A stretch of 64,000 nucleotides of DNA from Streptomyces roseolus (GTDB lineage: Bacteria > Actinomycetota > Actinomycetes > Streptomycetales > Streptomycetaceae). The stretch's first letter is position 1. Each line of letters starts with the position of its first letter. The notes under the pieces were generated by a model. That model was not told the DNA's origin. It saw only the letters and a list, made by a program, of their open reading frames with translations, and did no database searches. The stretch lies in NCBI RefSeq assembly GCF_014649855.1, contig NZ_BMTV01000008.1, positions 1 through 64,000 on the forward strand. Reading direction: 5' to 3'. Shown here piece after piece: positions 53,701-60,499 of the stretch. The position numbers were made by a program, and so were the translations under genes.

Positions 53701-54601
53701 CGGTGGCGGCGGTGGCGGCAAGCGCTCGAAGAAGCGCGGCCGCGGCGACGAGCACGTGCACGAGCACGCCCACGAGGCGCACGAGGCGCACGAGGCGCAC
53801 GAGGCCGAGGCCCCGGTGGAGACCGAGACCGAGGCCGAGGTCGCGGCCGAGCTGGCCGCCCCGGTGGCCGTGCCGGTCCCGATCGCCCCGGACGAGGAGC
53901 TGTACGGTTCCGTCGCCGAGGCCGAGGCCGCCGCGACCCGCGGCCGCGGCCGTCGCCGCGTCACCCGCAGGACGACGGCGCCGGTGGTCCCGACCCCGAT
54001 CGCGGAGCCCGTGGCCGAGCCCGCCCCGGCCGCCGAGGCCCCGGTGGCCGAGCCGGTCGCGGAGGAGCCGGTGGAGGCGGCGCCCGCGCCGCGCACCCGC
54101 CGCCGGGCCACCCGCCGGGTGACCTCGCCGGTCGTCTCGACCTCCGAGGCGTCCGCCGCCGAGGCCGAGACCGTCGTCGCGGTCGCGGAGCCGGAGGCCG
54201 TGCCGGTCCCGGAGTCGGCCGCGGAGCCCGCCCCGGCCGCCGAGCCGGTCGTGGAGCCCGTCGCCGAGGAGGCCCCCGCGGCCGCCGCGCCGCGGGCCCG
54301 CCGCCGGGTGGTCCGCAAGGCCACCGCCCCGGCGGGCGCCCCCGCCGGAGCCGAGGCCGCCGAGATCGTGGTGCCCACGGCCGCCCCGGCCGAGGCCCCC
54401 GCGGCGGACGCCGAGCCGGCCTCCGAGGAGACCGAGGCCGCCCCGGCGGCCAAGAAGGCCGCCCGGAAGACCGCCAAGAAGGCCACGGCCAAGAAGGCCG
54501 CCACGAAGAAGACGGCGGCCAAGAAGACGGCGGCGAAGAAGACCGCCGCCAAGAAGGCCCCGGCCAAGAAGACGGCGGAGAAGGCCCCGGCCCAGGACTG
54601 A
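50789..54601 (+). CDS. rne: Ribonuclease E/G family protein with long disordered arms
   Basis: The 1270-aa endoribonuclease processes and decays RNA. The catalytic core (about residues 530-960) has the S1-like RNA-binding region (NVYLGKVQNVLPSMEAAFVD), the DNase I-like site (MIVVDVNTGKF and GGIVVIDFIDM) and the zinc-link cysteines (CVHCNGRG). The ~530-residue N arm and ~300-residue C arm are Ala/Glu/Pro-rich with repeated RTRRRATRK blocks. A perfect 120-bp duplication lies in the N arm. The C terminus is a Lys/Ala tail (KKTAAKK units) like bacterial histone-like proteins. ATG 50789 has GGGAGAA upstream. Confidence 0.93.
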   Translation: MLEETNETNDNAPGDKLPPRRRRRAASRPAGPPVTAAGETAEAVETTPAPAAETPAAEPEAAPARTRRRATRKTAAPAPVAEETAAEVPAAEPVAAVEEAAEPVEPVVEAAPARTRRRATRKATAPVTSTAPAEEAAAEEPAAEPSAAVEEAAEPSAEAAPARTRRRATRKATAPVTSTAPAEEAAAEEPAAEPSAAVEEPAEAAPARTRRRATRRAAAPETAVTPDVAAELAAPTSGEALPADTVEEIASHGADVAAAETAATRGRGRRRVNVPQFTAEPATAEEAPRRRRVERPAVAVFQAPVFAEPMFQTPETAAFAAAAVAAEAEEEEPEETVVETVEAVEPAERAETGPRRRRRRRGEPVAVEPVPATVADEPEVEHVADEAEAEEAEDAEDADEYGDRPSRRRRRGGRRRRRGESAEAEEAEEAEDADELHAEDEAGAEEAEEDDESGFAGSSSSRRRRRRRRRSGDAAGEAETTEEDGVRTVVKVREPRPAREKAEPGTGADEVQSIKGSTRLEAKKQRRREGREQGRRRVPIITEAEFLARREAVERVMVVRQNGERTQIGVLEDNVLVEHYVNKEQATSYVGNVYLGKVQNVLPSMEAAFVDIGKGRNAVLYAGEVNFEALGMGHGPRRIESALKSGQSVLVQVTKDPIGHKGARLTSQVSLPGRYLVYVPEGSMTGISRKLPDTERARLKTILKKIVPEDAGVIVRTAAEGASEDELRRDVERLQAQWADIQKKASQISTSAPSLLYGEPDMTVRVVRDIFNEDFSKVIVSGDDAWETIHGYVSHVAPDLADRLQRWTSEVDVFATYRIDEQLMKALDRKVWLPSGGSLVIDKTEAMIVVDVNTGKFTGQGGNLEETVTRNNLEAAEEIVRQLRLRDLGGIVVIDFIDMVLESNRDLVLRRLLECLGRDRTKHQVAEVTSLGLVQMTRKRVGQGLLESFSETCVHCNGRGVIVHMEQPATHGGGGGGKRSKKRGRGDEHVHEHAHEAHEAHEAHEAEAPVETETEAEVAAELAAPVAVPVPIAPDEELYGSVAEAEAAATRGRGRRRVTRRTTAPVVPTPIAEPVAEPAPAAEAPVAEPVAEEPVEAAPAPRTRRRATRRVTSPVVSTSEASAAEAETVVAVAEPEAVPVPESAAEPAPAAEPVVEPVAEEAPAAAAPRARRRVVRKATAPAGAPAGAEAAEIVVPTAAPAEAPAADAEPASEETEAAPAAKKAARKTAKKATAKKAATKKTAAKKTAAKKTAAKKAPAKKTAEKAPAQD
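51122..51388 (+). repeat. Perfect 120-bp direct duplication inside rne
   Basis: 51122-51241 and 51269-51388 appear identical by eye; the offset is 147 bp (49 codons), so the frame is kept. The unit encodes ARTRRRATRKATAPVTSTAP plus an acidic EEAAAEEPAAEPSAAVEE stretch. Confidence 0.85.
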
Positions 54602-54610
54602 CGCCGGAGC

Positions 54611-54647
54611 CGTCCCGGCGGGCCCTCGGAAGGGGCCCGCCGGGACG
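54611..54647 (+). terminator. Terminator after rne
   Basis: A perfect 15-bp stem (54611-54625 with 54633-54647) with a 7-nt loop, 9 bases after the stop codon. It isolates rne from rplU. Confidence 0.85.
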
Positions 54648-54669
54648 GTCCGCACCCGCACGGGCGAAT

Positions 54670-54699
54670 TTGACCCCCTGTGGCAGCCGCCCGTAACCT
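54670..54699 (+). promoter_or_regulatory. Promoter of the rplU-rpmA-obg cluster
   Basis: TTGACC (54670-54675), 18 bp, TAACCT (54694-54699): the best housekeeping-type promoter in the window, directly after the rne terminator. It predicts a ~150-nt untranslated leader before rplU. Confidence 0.75.
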
Positions 54700-54729
54700 A
54701 GACCGTCGGCGTGTCTGTGACGCGCCGCG

Positions 54730-54827
54730 CCTCTGAGCACCCCCCTCCCGCTCGTCGGGAGAGGCCGCTCGTCCGATCCGGATCGCCGTGGGCCCCAGGC
54801 CCGCGCGTGGGCGGCTGGCGTCAGAGG
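54730..54827 (+). promoter_or_regulatory. Structured 5' leader of rplU, candidate ribosomal-protein autoregulatory RNA
   Basis: CCTCTGA (54730-54736) can pair with TCAGAGG (54821-54827), closing a domain that contains a CTCCCG/CGGGAG hairpin (54745-54761) and a second GC hairpin around 54788-54802. The closing helix ends about 30 nt before the rplU GTG. Leaders like this often bind the encoded ribosomal protein, but no known family is recognised here. Confidence 0.4.
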
Positions 54828-54857
54828 TCCCCATTACCGAGTGAGAGAGAGATCCGC

Positions 54858-55178
54858 GTGTACGCCATCGTGCGCAGCGGTGGTCGCCAGCACAAGGTTG
54901 CTGTCGGCGACATCGTTGAGGTTGACAAGATTTCCACCGCCAAGCCGGGCGACACGGTCGAGCTCTCGACCCTGCTCGTCGTCGACGGCGACGCCGTGAC
55001 CAGCGACCCGTGGGTCCTGGCGGGCATCAAGGTCCAGGCCGAGGTCGTGGACCACACCAAGGGCGCCAAGATCGACATCCTGCGCTACAAGAACAAGACC
55101 GGCTACCGCCGTCGCCAGGGTCACCGTCAGCAGTACACGGCGATCAAGGTCACGTCCATCCCGACGGCCGCGAAGTAA
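54858..55178 (+). CDS. rplU: 50S ribosomal protein L21 (bL21)
   Basis: The 106-aa protein starts [20 protein letters not shown] and contains [20 protein letters not shown], the L21 rRNA-binding end. The GTG start at 54858 follows a GAGAGAGAG purine run. It is cotranscribed with rpmA, which begins 14 bases after its stop. Confidence 0.96.
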   Translation: MYAIVRSGGRQHKVAVGDIVEVDKISTAKPGDTVELSTLLVVDGDAVTSDPWVLAGIKVQAEVVDHTKGAKIDILRYKNKTGYRRRQGHRQQYTAIKVTSIPTAAK

Positions 55179-55192
55179 AGAGGGACTGAGCA

Positions 55193-55447
55193 ATGGCACA
55201 CAAGAAGGGCGCATCGTCCACCCGGAACGGTCGCGATTCCAACGCCCAGCGGCTCGGCGTGAAGCGCTTCGGCGGTCAGGTCGTCAACGCGGGTGAGATC
55301 CTGGTCCGCCAGCGCGGCACCCACTTCCACCCGGGCTCGGGTGTCGGTCGCGGTGGCGACGACACGCTGTTCGCCCTGCAGGCCGGTTCGGTGCAGTTCG
55401 GCACCTTCCGCGGCCGCAAGGTCGTGAACATCGTCCCGGTCGCCTGA
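55193..55447 (+). CDS. rpmA: 50S ribosomal protein L27 (bL27)
   Basis: The 84-aa protein begins [20 protein letters not shown], whose N terminus reaches the peptidyl transferase centre, followed by [20 protein letters not shown]. There is no cleavable N-terminal extension as in Firmicutes. AGGGAC lies upstream of ATG 55193. A terminator separates it from obg. Confidence 0.97.
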   Translation: MAHKKGASSTRNGRDSNAQRLGVKRFGGQVVNAGEILVRQRGTHFHPGSGVGRGGDDTLFALQAGSVQFGTFRGRKVVNIVPVA

Positions 55448-55462
55448 TCGGACGTTTTGCGG

Positions 55463-55503
55463 AGGCGGACCTCACTTCCCGGCAGGGAAGCGGGTCCGCC
55501 TTT
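55463..55503 (+). terminator. Terminator after rpmA
   Basis: An outer 8-bp stem (GGCGGACC 55464-55471 with 55493-55500) encloses a perfect CTTCCC-GGCA-GGGAAG hairpin and is followed by TTT. Some readthrough into obg is likely. Confidence 0.8.
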
Positions 55504-55556
55504 CGCGTGTTACTAGATAGACAATCCCGTACATAGCTTTCTGGAGGCACAGAACC

Positions 55557-56996
55557 ATGACCACCTTCGTGGACCGCGTCGAGCTGCACGTCGCCGCGGG
55601 TAACGGGGGCCACGGCTGCGCCTCCGTCCATCGCGAGAAGTTCAAGCCGCTCGGTGGGCCCGACGGCGGCAACGGCGGTCGCGGCGGAGACGTCACCCTG
55701 GTCGTCGACCAGTCCGTGACCACGCTGCTCGAGTACCACCACTCGCCGCACCGCAAGGCCACCAACGGCAAGCCCGGCGAGGGCGGCAACCGCGCGGGCA
55801 AGGACGGCCAGGACCTCGTCCTGTACGTGCCCGACGGCACCGTCGTCCTCGACAAGAAGGGCAACGTCCTCGCGGACCTCGTCGGCCACGGCACGACGTA
55901 CGTCGCCGCGCAGGGCGGCCGCGGCGGCCTCGGCAACGCGGCGCTGTCCTCGGCGCGCCGCAAGGCCCCCGGCTTCGCGCTGCTGGGCGAGCCCGGCGAC
56001 CTCGACGACATCGTCCTGGAGCTGAAGACCGTCGCCGACGTGGCGCTCGTCGGCTACCCGAGCGCCGGCAAGTCCTCGCTGATCTCCGTCCTCTCGGCCG
56101 CCAAGCCGAAGATCGCGGACTACCCCTTCACGACGCTGGTCCCGAACCTCGGCGTGGTGACGGCCGGCTCGACCGTCTACACCATCGCCGACGTCCCCGG
56201 CCTCATCCCCGGCGCCAGCCAGGGCCGCGGCCTGGGCCTGGAGTTCCTGCGCCACGTGGAGCGCTGCTCGGTCCTCGTCCACGTCCTCGACACGGCGACG
56301 CTGGAGTCCGACCGCGACCCGGTCAGCGACCTCGACGTCATCGAGGAGGAGCTGAAGCAGTACGGCGGCCTCGACGACCGTCCGCGCATCGTCGTCCTCA
56401 ACAAGATCGACATCCCGGACGGCCAGGACCTCGCGGACATGATCCGCCCGGACCTGGAGGAGCGCGGCTACCGCGTCTTCGAGGTCTCCGCGGTCGCCCG
56501 CACCGGCCTGAAGGAGCTCTCCTTCGCCCTCGCCGAGATCGTCGCGCAGGCCCGCGCCGCGAAGCCGGTGGAGGAGGCGACCCGCATCGTCATCCGCCCG
56601 AAGGCGGTCGACGACGCCGGCTTCACCGTCACGTACGACGAGGCCGAGGACGTCTACCGCGTGCGCGGCGAGAAGCCCGAACGCTGGGTCCGCCAGACCG
56701 ACTTCAACAACGACGAGGCCGTCGGCTACCTCGCCGACCGCCTCAACCGCCTCGGCGTCGAGGAGGAGTTGATGAAGGCGGGCGCCCGCGCCGGCGACGG
56801 CGTCGCCATCGGCTCCGAGGAGAACGCGGTCGTCTTCGACTGGGAGCCCACCCTCATGGCCGGTGCCGAGATGCTCGGCCGACGCGGCGAGGACCACCGC
56901 TTCGACGCCCCCCGCCCCGCCGCCCAGCGCCGCCGCGACCGCCAGGCGGAGCACGACGACTCGGACCGCGAGTACGACGAGTTCGACCCCTTCTAG
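55557..56996 (+). CDS. obg: Obg GTPase (ribosome assembly, growth control)
   Basis: The 479-aa GTPase has the glycine-rich Obg fold (residues 1-160: [25 protein letters not shown]-type turns), the G domain with G1 GYPSAGKS at 166-173, DVPGLIPGA (G3) and NKIDIPD (G4), and the C-terminal OCT domain ([15 protein letters not shown]...). Obg binds the 50S subunit; in S. coelicolor it affects aerial mycelium formation. The acidic tail ([13 protein letters not shown]) ends within a 16-bp tandem repeat that contains the stop codon. ATG 55557 follows CTGGAGG. Confidence 0.96.
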   Translation: MTTFVDRVELHVAAGNGGHGCASVHREKFKPLGGPDGGNGGRGGDVTLVVDQSVTTLLEYHHSPHRKATNGKPGEGGNRAGKDGQDLVLYVPDGTVVLDKKGNVLADLVGHGTTYVAAQGGRGGLGNAALSSARRKAPGFALLGEPGDLDDIVLELKTVADVALVGYPSAGKSSLISVLSAAKPKIADYPFTTLVPNLGVVTAGSTVYTIADVPGLIPGASQGRGLGLEFLRHVERCSVLVHVLDTATLESDRDPVSDLDVIEEELKQYGGLDDRPRIVVLNKIDIPDGQDLADMIRPDLEERGYRVFEVSAVARTGLKELSFALAEIVAQARAAKPVEEATRIVIRPKAVDDAGFTVTYDEAEDVYRVRGEKPERWVRQTDFNNDEAVGYLADRLNRLGVEEELMKAGARAGDGVAIGSEENAVVFDWEPTLMAGAEMLGRRGEDHRFDAPRPAAQRRRDRQAEHDDSDREYDEFDPF

Positions 56997-57048
56997 AGGG
57001 GACCCCTTCTAGAGGGGACCCCTTCTGAAGGGGGCCCCTTCCAGAGGG
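56985..57048 (+). repeat. Four tandem 16-bp repeats spanning the obg stop codon
   Basis: GACCCCTTCTAGAGGG occurs exactly at 56985-57000 and 57001-57016, then with changes at 57017-57032 and 57033-57048. The first copy encodes the last residues of Obg (DPF) and the TAG. Each unit is a near-palindrome (CCCCTTCTAGAGGGG). Confidence 0.92.
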
Positions 57049-57095
57049 CCCCGGGCCCGGCTCGCCGCCGGGTCCGCTCGCCCCGCTTTCCGGGG

Positions 57096-57150
57096 CGCGT
57101 ACGCGAGAACCCCCGCCCGGCCGAGCCGGGCGGGGGTTCTCGCGTACGCG
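57096..57150. terminator. Strong bidirectional terminator between obg and the PIG-L gene
   Basis: A perfect 26-bp stem (57096-57121 with 57125-57150) with a CGA loop, between convergent genes. Confidence 0.9.
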
Positions 57151-57152
57151 GG

Positions 57153-59303
57153 TCAGGCTTGCTGGAGGTGGGAGACGATCGGGGTCGCGTTCAGGCCGGT
57201 GGCGACGACGATCGTGGTGCCGGGGGCCGTCAGGGTCGCGGGGACGCCGACCGAGACCGCGGTGTTGCGGGTGTGGAGGCCCAGCGCCTCCCGGCCCTGG
57301 ACGTCGTAGACGAGCCCCTCGCCGCTGCCGCCCGACACCGCCATCAGCAGGTCGTTCCCGCTCGGCCGCCGGCCGCCGACCAGGCTGACCCGGCCGTAGG
57401 CGGGGAGGTTCACGTACGCCACCGTCGTCCAGCTCTTGGGCGCCCCGGCCGCCAGCCGCTCGACCCGCAGGCCGGGGCTCGACACGGCCCGGTACGCGAC
57501 CAGCACGGAGCCGTCCGACGCCGTCACCGCGTTCGGCACGTCGCCGGGCCGTGCCACCAGCCGGCGCGAGCCCTTGCGCAGGGCGGAGGTGGGGGTGCGC
57601 TGCGTCCAGTGCTCTATCCAGCCGGAGGACGCGGCGAAGACGTGGATCAGGCCCTTCCCGTCGACGGTGGCCGACAGCGCCTCCTGGACGCGTCCGCCGG
57701 GCAGCGGGCGCCACGGAGACCACTGGGTGCCGTTGGTCAGCACCCGGGTGCTGACGCCCTTGTTGCCGTTGCGCACGAAGAGGTGGACCCGCCCGTCCCG
57801 CCCGGTGACGACCGTGGGCGTACCGACGAGGCGGGTGCGCCGCGCGGTGGTCTCCGGGTTGCCGAGGCTGGTCCAGGAGGACTCGAAGGCACCACCGGGC
57901 GTCTTCTGGCGCAGCATCACGATCTCGCGGACGTTGTTCGCCGTGGGGCCGTCGATCCGCGAGAAGCGCAGCGCGAAGACCATGAGGCGCCCGTCCGGGC
58001 CCTTCGTGACGGAGATCGCGGGGGCGAGGGGTCCGCCGCCGAGGTCCTGGGGGTCGCCCAGCTTCCCGGTGGCCGGGTGGGAGGTCCAGCGCGCGAGCCG
58101 GGTGCCGAGGACTCCGAACACCGTGATGCCGCCGTTGGCTTCGCGTACGACCTGGGGGCCGGCGTTCGCGTACCGCCGATGGGTGCTGCGCACCCATCCC
58201 TTCGCCGACTTCAGGGTCCGGCCGCCGCCGACCGCGTAGTCGCCGCAGCCGCCCTCGTTGCCGCACTCCCACGACGGGTCGCCGCCGTAGGCGTCGATGG
58301 TCTTGACCTTCGCCGCGACCGTCTCGGGCGGCAGGTTGTACGGCCAGCGCTGGTTGTAGTAGCCGCGGTACGCCTCGGTCTGGAAGACCGGTATGCCGCG
58401 CGCCGACCCGGCCGCCCAGTCGGCGAGCGCCCGCCACGTGAAGAGCGCCGTGGCCGTGTGGTCCGGGTGGTCGGAGAAGTTCGGCTGGTCGCTGCCGCGC
58501 GGGTGCTGCGCGTCGTGCAGCTGGAAGTCCGGGTCCGGGTCGAGCGTCCGCACGAGCGTCGGCCGGTAGCGGCGGAGCAGTGAGACAAGTGTCTCGATGA
58601 GCTCGACGCGGTTGTACGAGTACGAGGTCTGGACCGGCGAGCCCGTGCCGGGCTGGGTGGGCAGCCGCACCCCCGGCGTGCCCCACAGCTCGGTCATGTT
58701 GACCATCCGCCCCAACTGCTCGGAGTGCATCCGTATGTTGAGGAAGATCAGCTCGGCCAGCCGGCCCTGGTGCTCGAGCCGGTTCAGCTCGGCGCGGCGA
58801 CCGCCCGGCAGCAGGATCTCGGTGCGCTCCCACGGGGTGAAGAGCGGGGCGCCGAGCATGGAGGCGTACGCCTGGCGCAGACCCTGCTGGCGGGAGGAGA
58901 CGTACGCGGGGACGTCCGCCGGGGGCTCCGGCAGGCCGGGTATCGCGTTGAGGCCGAAGGAGCCGCCGTCCGTCACGTACACGGAGACGACGGGGACTCC
59001 CTGGGCCAGGGTCTGGGCGACATCGGGGTTCATGAAGAACAGGTCGTCGTCGGGGTGGGCGACGAACTGCATGACCCGCGTGCCGGCGGTCGAGCCGAAC
59101 GAGGCACGTCGCTCCGTGCCCAGTTGGCGCGCCGGCGTCGTGGTGCCCGTGGCGCGTCCGGTGGTGTCGGTGCTTCCGATCAGTCCGGGTACCGTACCGT
59201 TCGCGCATCCGGCGAGCATTCCGGTGAGTGCGGCGCCCGTCAGGCCCGCGAGCACGGTGCGTCGGGTCGTGCTGCGGCGCGGGGCTTCGCTCCGGCGGTC
59301 CAT
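57153..59303 (-). CDS. Exported PIG-L family deacetylase lipoprotein with C-terminal beta-propeller-like domain
   Basis: The 716-aa protein has an N-terminal twin-arginine (R14-R15) and a lipobox L30-A-G-C33, so it is probably a Tat-exported lipoprotein. The PIG-L zinc/catalytic motif AHPDDD is at 82-87, and later FSDHPDHTATALFTW supplies the distal His ligand. PIG-L enzymes remove N-acetyl groups from glycans. The C-terminal ~330 residues (repeated T/V-x-DGR-x-h-V/F-x-x-R) look like a sugar-binding beta-propeller. ATG 59303 has GAGGGAAA upstream. Its neighbours are glycosyltransferase genes, supporting a cell-surface glycan role. Confidence 0.9.
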   Translation of the reverse strand: MDRRSEAPRRSTTRRTVLAGLTGAALTGMLAGCANGTVPGLIGSTDTTGRATGTTTPARQLGTERRASFGSTAGTRVMQFVAHPDDDLFFMNPDVAQTLAQGVPVVSVYVTDGGSFGLNAIPGLPEPPADVPAYVSSRQQGLRQAYASMLGAPLFTPWERTEILLPGGRRAELNRLEHQGRLAELIFLNIRMHSEQLGRMVNMTELWGTPGVRLPTQPGTGSPVQTSYSYNRVELIETLVSLLRRYRPTLVRTLDPDPDFQLHDAQHPRGSDQPNFSDHPDHTATALFTWRALADWAAGSARGIPVFQTEAYRGYYNQRWPYNLPPETVAAKVKTIDAYGGDPSWECGNEGGCGDYAVGGGRTLKSAKGWVRSTHRRYANAGPQVVREANGGITVFGVLGTRLARWTSHPATGKLGDPQDLGGGPLAPAISVTKGPDGRLMVFALRFSRIDGPTANNVREIVMLRQKTPGGAFESSWTSLGNPETTARRTRLVGTPTVVTGRDGRVHLFVRNGNKGVSTRVLTNGTQWSPWRPLPGGRVQEALSATVDGKGLIHVFAASSGWIEHWTQRTPTSALRKGSRRLVARPGDVPNAVTASDGSVLVAYRAVSSPGLRVERLAAGAPKSWTTVAYVNLPAYGRVSLVGGRRPSGNDLLMAVSGGSGEGLVYDVQGREALGLHTRNTAVSVGVPATLTAPGTTIVVATGLNATPIVSHLQQA

Positions 59304-59388
59304 CTTTTCCCTCTCGCGTCGAAGCGACCCGTCGGAGTCGCCACACAAGTGAAGAGGGAAATCCCGCGAGAAGGTTTCAAACGATCAA

Positions 59389-59413
59389 GTGATGATCATC
59401 ACAGCAATTGCTG
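59389..59413. promoter_or_regulatory. Two adjacent palindromes in a divergent promoter region
   Basis: GTGATGATCATCAC (59389-59402, perfect 14-bp palindrome) adjoins CAGCAATTGCTG (59402-59413, perfect 12-bp palindrome). The AT-rich pair lies between the PIG-L gene and the glycan-region gene at 59498 and could serve as an operator for both. Confidence 0.5.
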
Positions 59414-59497
59414 AATCTTGGGTGAACTTGCCGAGCTTTCCCATCCTTGGCATCATCCGAGGCTGATTGGGTCGGACGAACGGAAGCCGGGATCGCT

Positions 59498-60499
59498 GTG
59501 AGTGACTCACTGCTGCCCTATGCGGTGGGCGCTGCCAAGCGTGCTCGCAAGGCCGCTGTACGCATGCGGCGTCGCGTCGAGCGGCTGCACACCGTTCCGG
59601 CCATCGGCGGCGGACTCAGGCACCGCGCCCACATCAAGCCCGTCCACTTCTCCATCTCCGGCGGCCGGACGCTGAACTTCGCCGTCTCGGTCCCCCGCGG
59701 CCGGGTCGCCTCCGCCGTCCTGGTCCTCACCCACGGCACCCACCGCGTCGAACTGCCGCTGGAGGTCGAGCCGCAGGCCGACGGCACGGCGCTGCTCACC
59801 GCGACCACGCCGCTGCGCTACGAGACCCCCTCGGAGACCGGCCGCCGCGGACCCATGCTGACGAGCGGCCTGTGGAAGCCGACGCTCGTCCTCACCGACC
59901 CGCAGGGCGAGACCCGCCGGGCCGTGGTCACCGCCTTCGCGGAGCCGGCCGCCGACGGCCCGACCCGCGTCTACTCGCCCTCCCCGACCAGCGGCGCCCT
60001 CTTCCGCATCGTCCGCTCCGTCGACGGCTTCGCGCTGATCAAGGTCCGTGCCCCGCGTCGGCACGCCGAGTTCACCGACTTCGAGCTCCGCTGGGACCGG
60101 GTCACCGTGTACGGCCGGGTCTACGGCTTCGCCGCCGCCGAGGCGCGCGGCAAGGCCGAGATGGTGCTGCGGCGCGGCGGCGGCGCCCCCGTCTCCGTCA
60201 CCCCTGAGTGGGAGGGCGACCGCTTCCGTTTCGACGTCCCGTTCGACCGGATGGGTGGTGTCGACCACGCCCGGGTCTGGGAGCTCTTCGTCCGCGTCGG
60301 CGGGCAGCGCCTCAAGATCTCCCGGCAGTTCACCGACGTCCGTTATCCCCGGCGGGTCTTCCGCACGCCGATTCGCATCATCGCGCTCGACAATGGCTCC
60401 CTCATGCGGGTGCACGCTTATGTCGCGGGGGCCGGCGCCCTGGTCGTCAGCTGCGTCGATGTCATACCCGCGTCCCCCAGCACAGAGGAAGTCGCATGA
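59498..60499 (+). CDS. Protein of unknown function coupled to a GT4-Stealth gene
   Basis: The 333-aa cytoplasmic protein has no signal peptide and no recognised domain. Its N terminus is basic (AAKRARKAAVRMRRRVERLH) and the rest is mainly beta (GGRTLNFAVSVPRGRVASAV, RDxFELRWD-type segments, WEGDRFRFDVPFDRM). It resembles accessory proteins encoded with Stealth and glycosyltransferase genes in streptomycetes, whose function is unknown. GTG 59498 is preceded by a possible TTGCCG-N17-CATCAT promoter. Its stop overlaps the next ATG in ATGA, so it is expected to work with the GT4-Stealth protein. Confidence 0.78.
   Translation: MSDSLLPYAVGAAKRARKAAVRMRRRVERLHTVPAIGGGLRHRAHIKPVHFSISGGRTLNFAVSVPRGRVASAVLVLTHGTHRVELPLEVEPQADGTALLTATTPLRYETPSETGRRGPMLTSGLWKPTLVLTDPQGETRRAVVTAFAEPAADGPTRVYSPSPTSGALFRIVRSVDGFALIKVRAPRRHAEFTDFELRWDRVTVYGRVYGFAAAEARGKAEMVLRRGGGAPVSVTPEWEGDRFRFDVPFDRMGGVDHARVWELFVRVGGQRLKISRQFTDVRYPRRVFRTPIRIIALDNGSLMRVHAYVAGAGALVVSCVDVIPASPSTEEVA

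Noticed and set aside
50675-54661. A 1328-codon Gly/Leu-rich frame antisense to rne
   Set aside because: It mirrors the repetitive GC-rich codons of rne on the other strand, and has no ribosome site and no domain.
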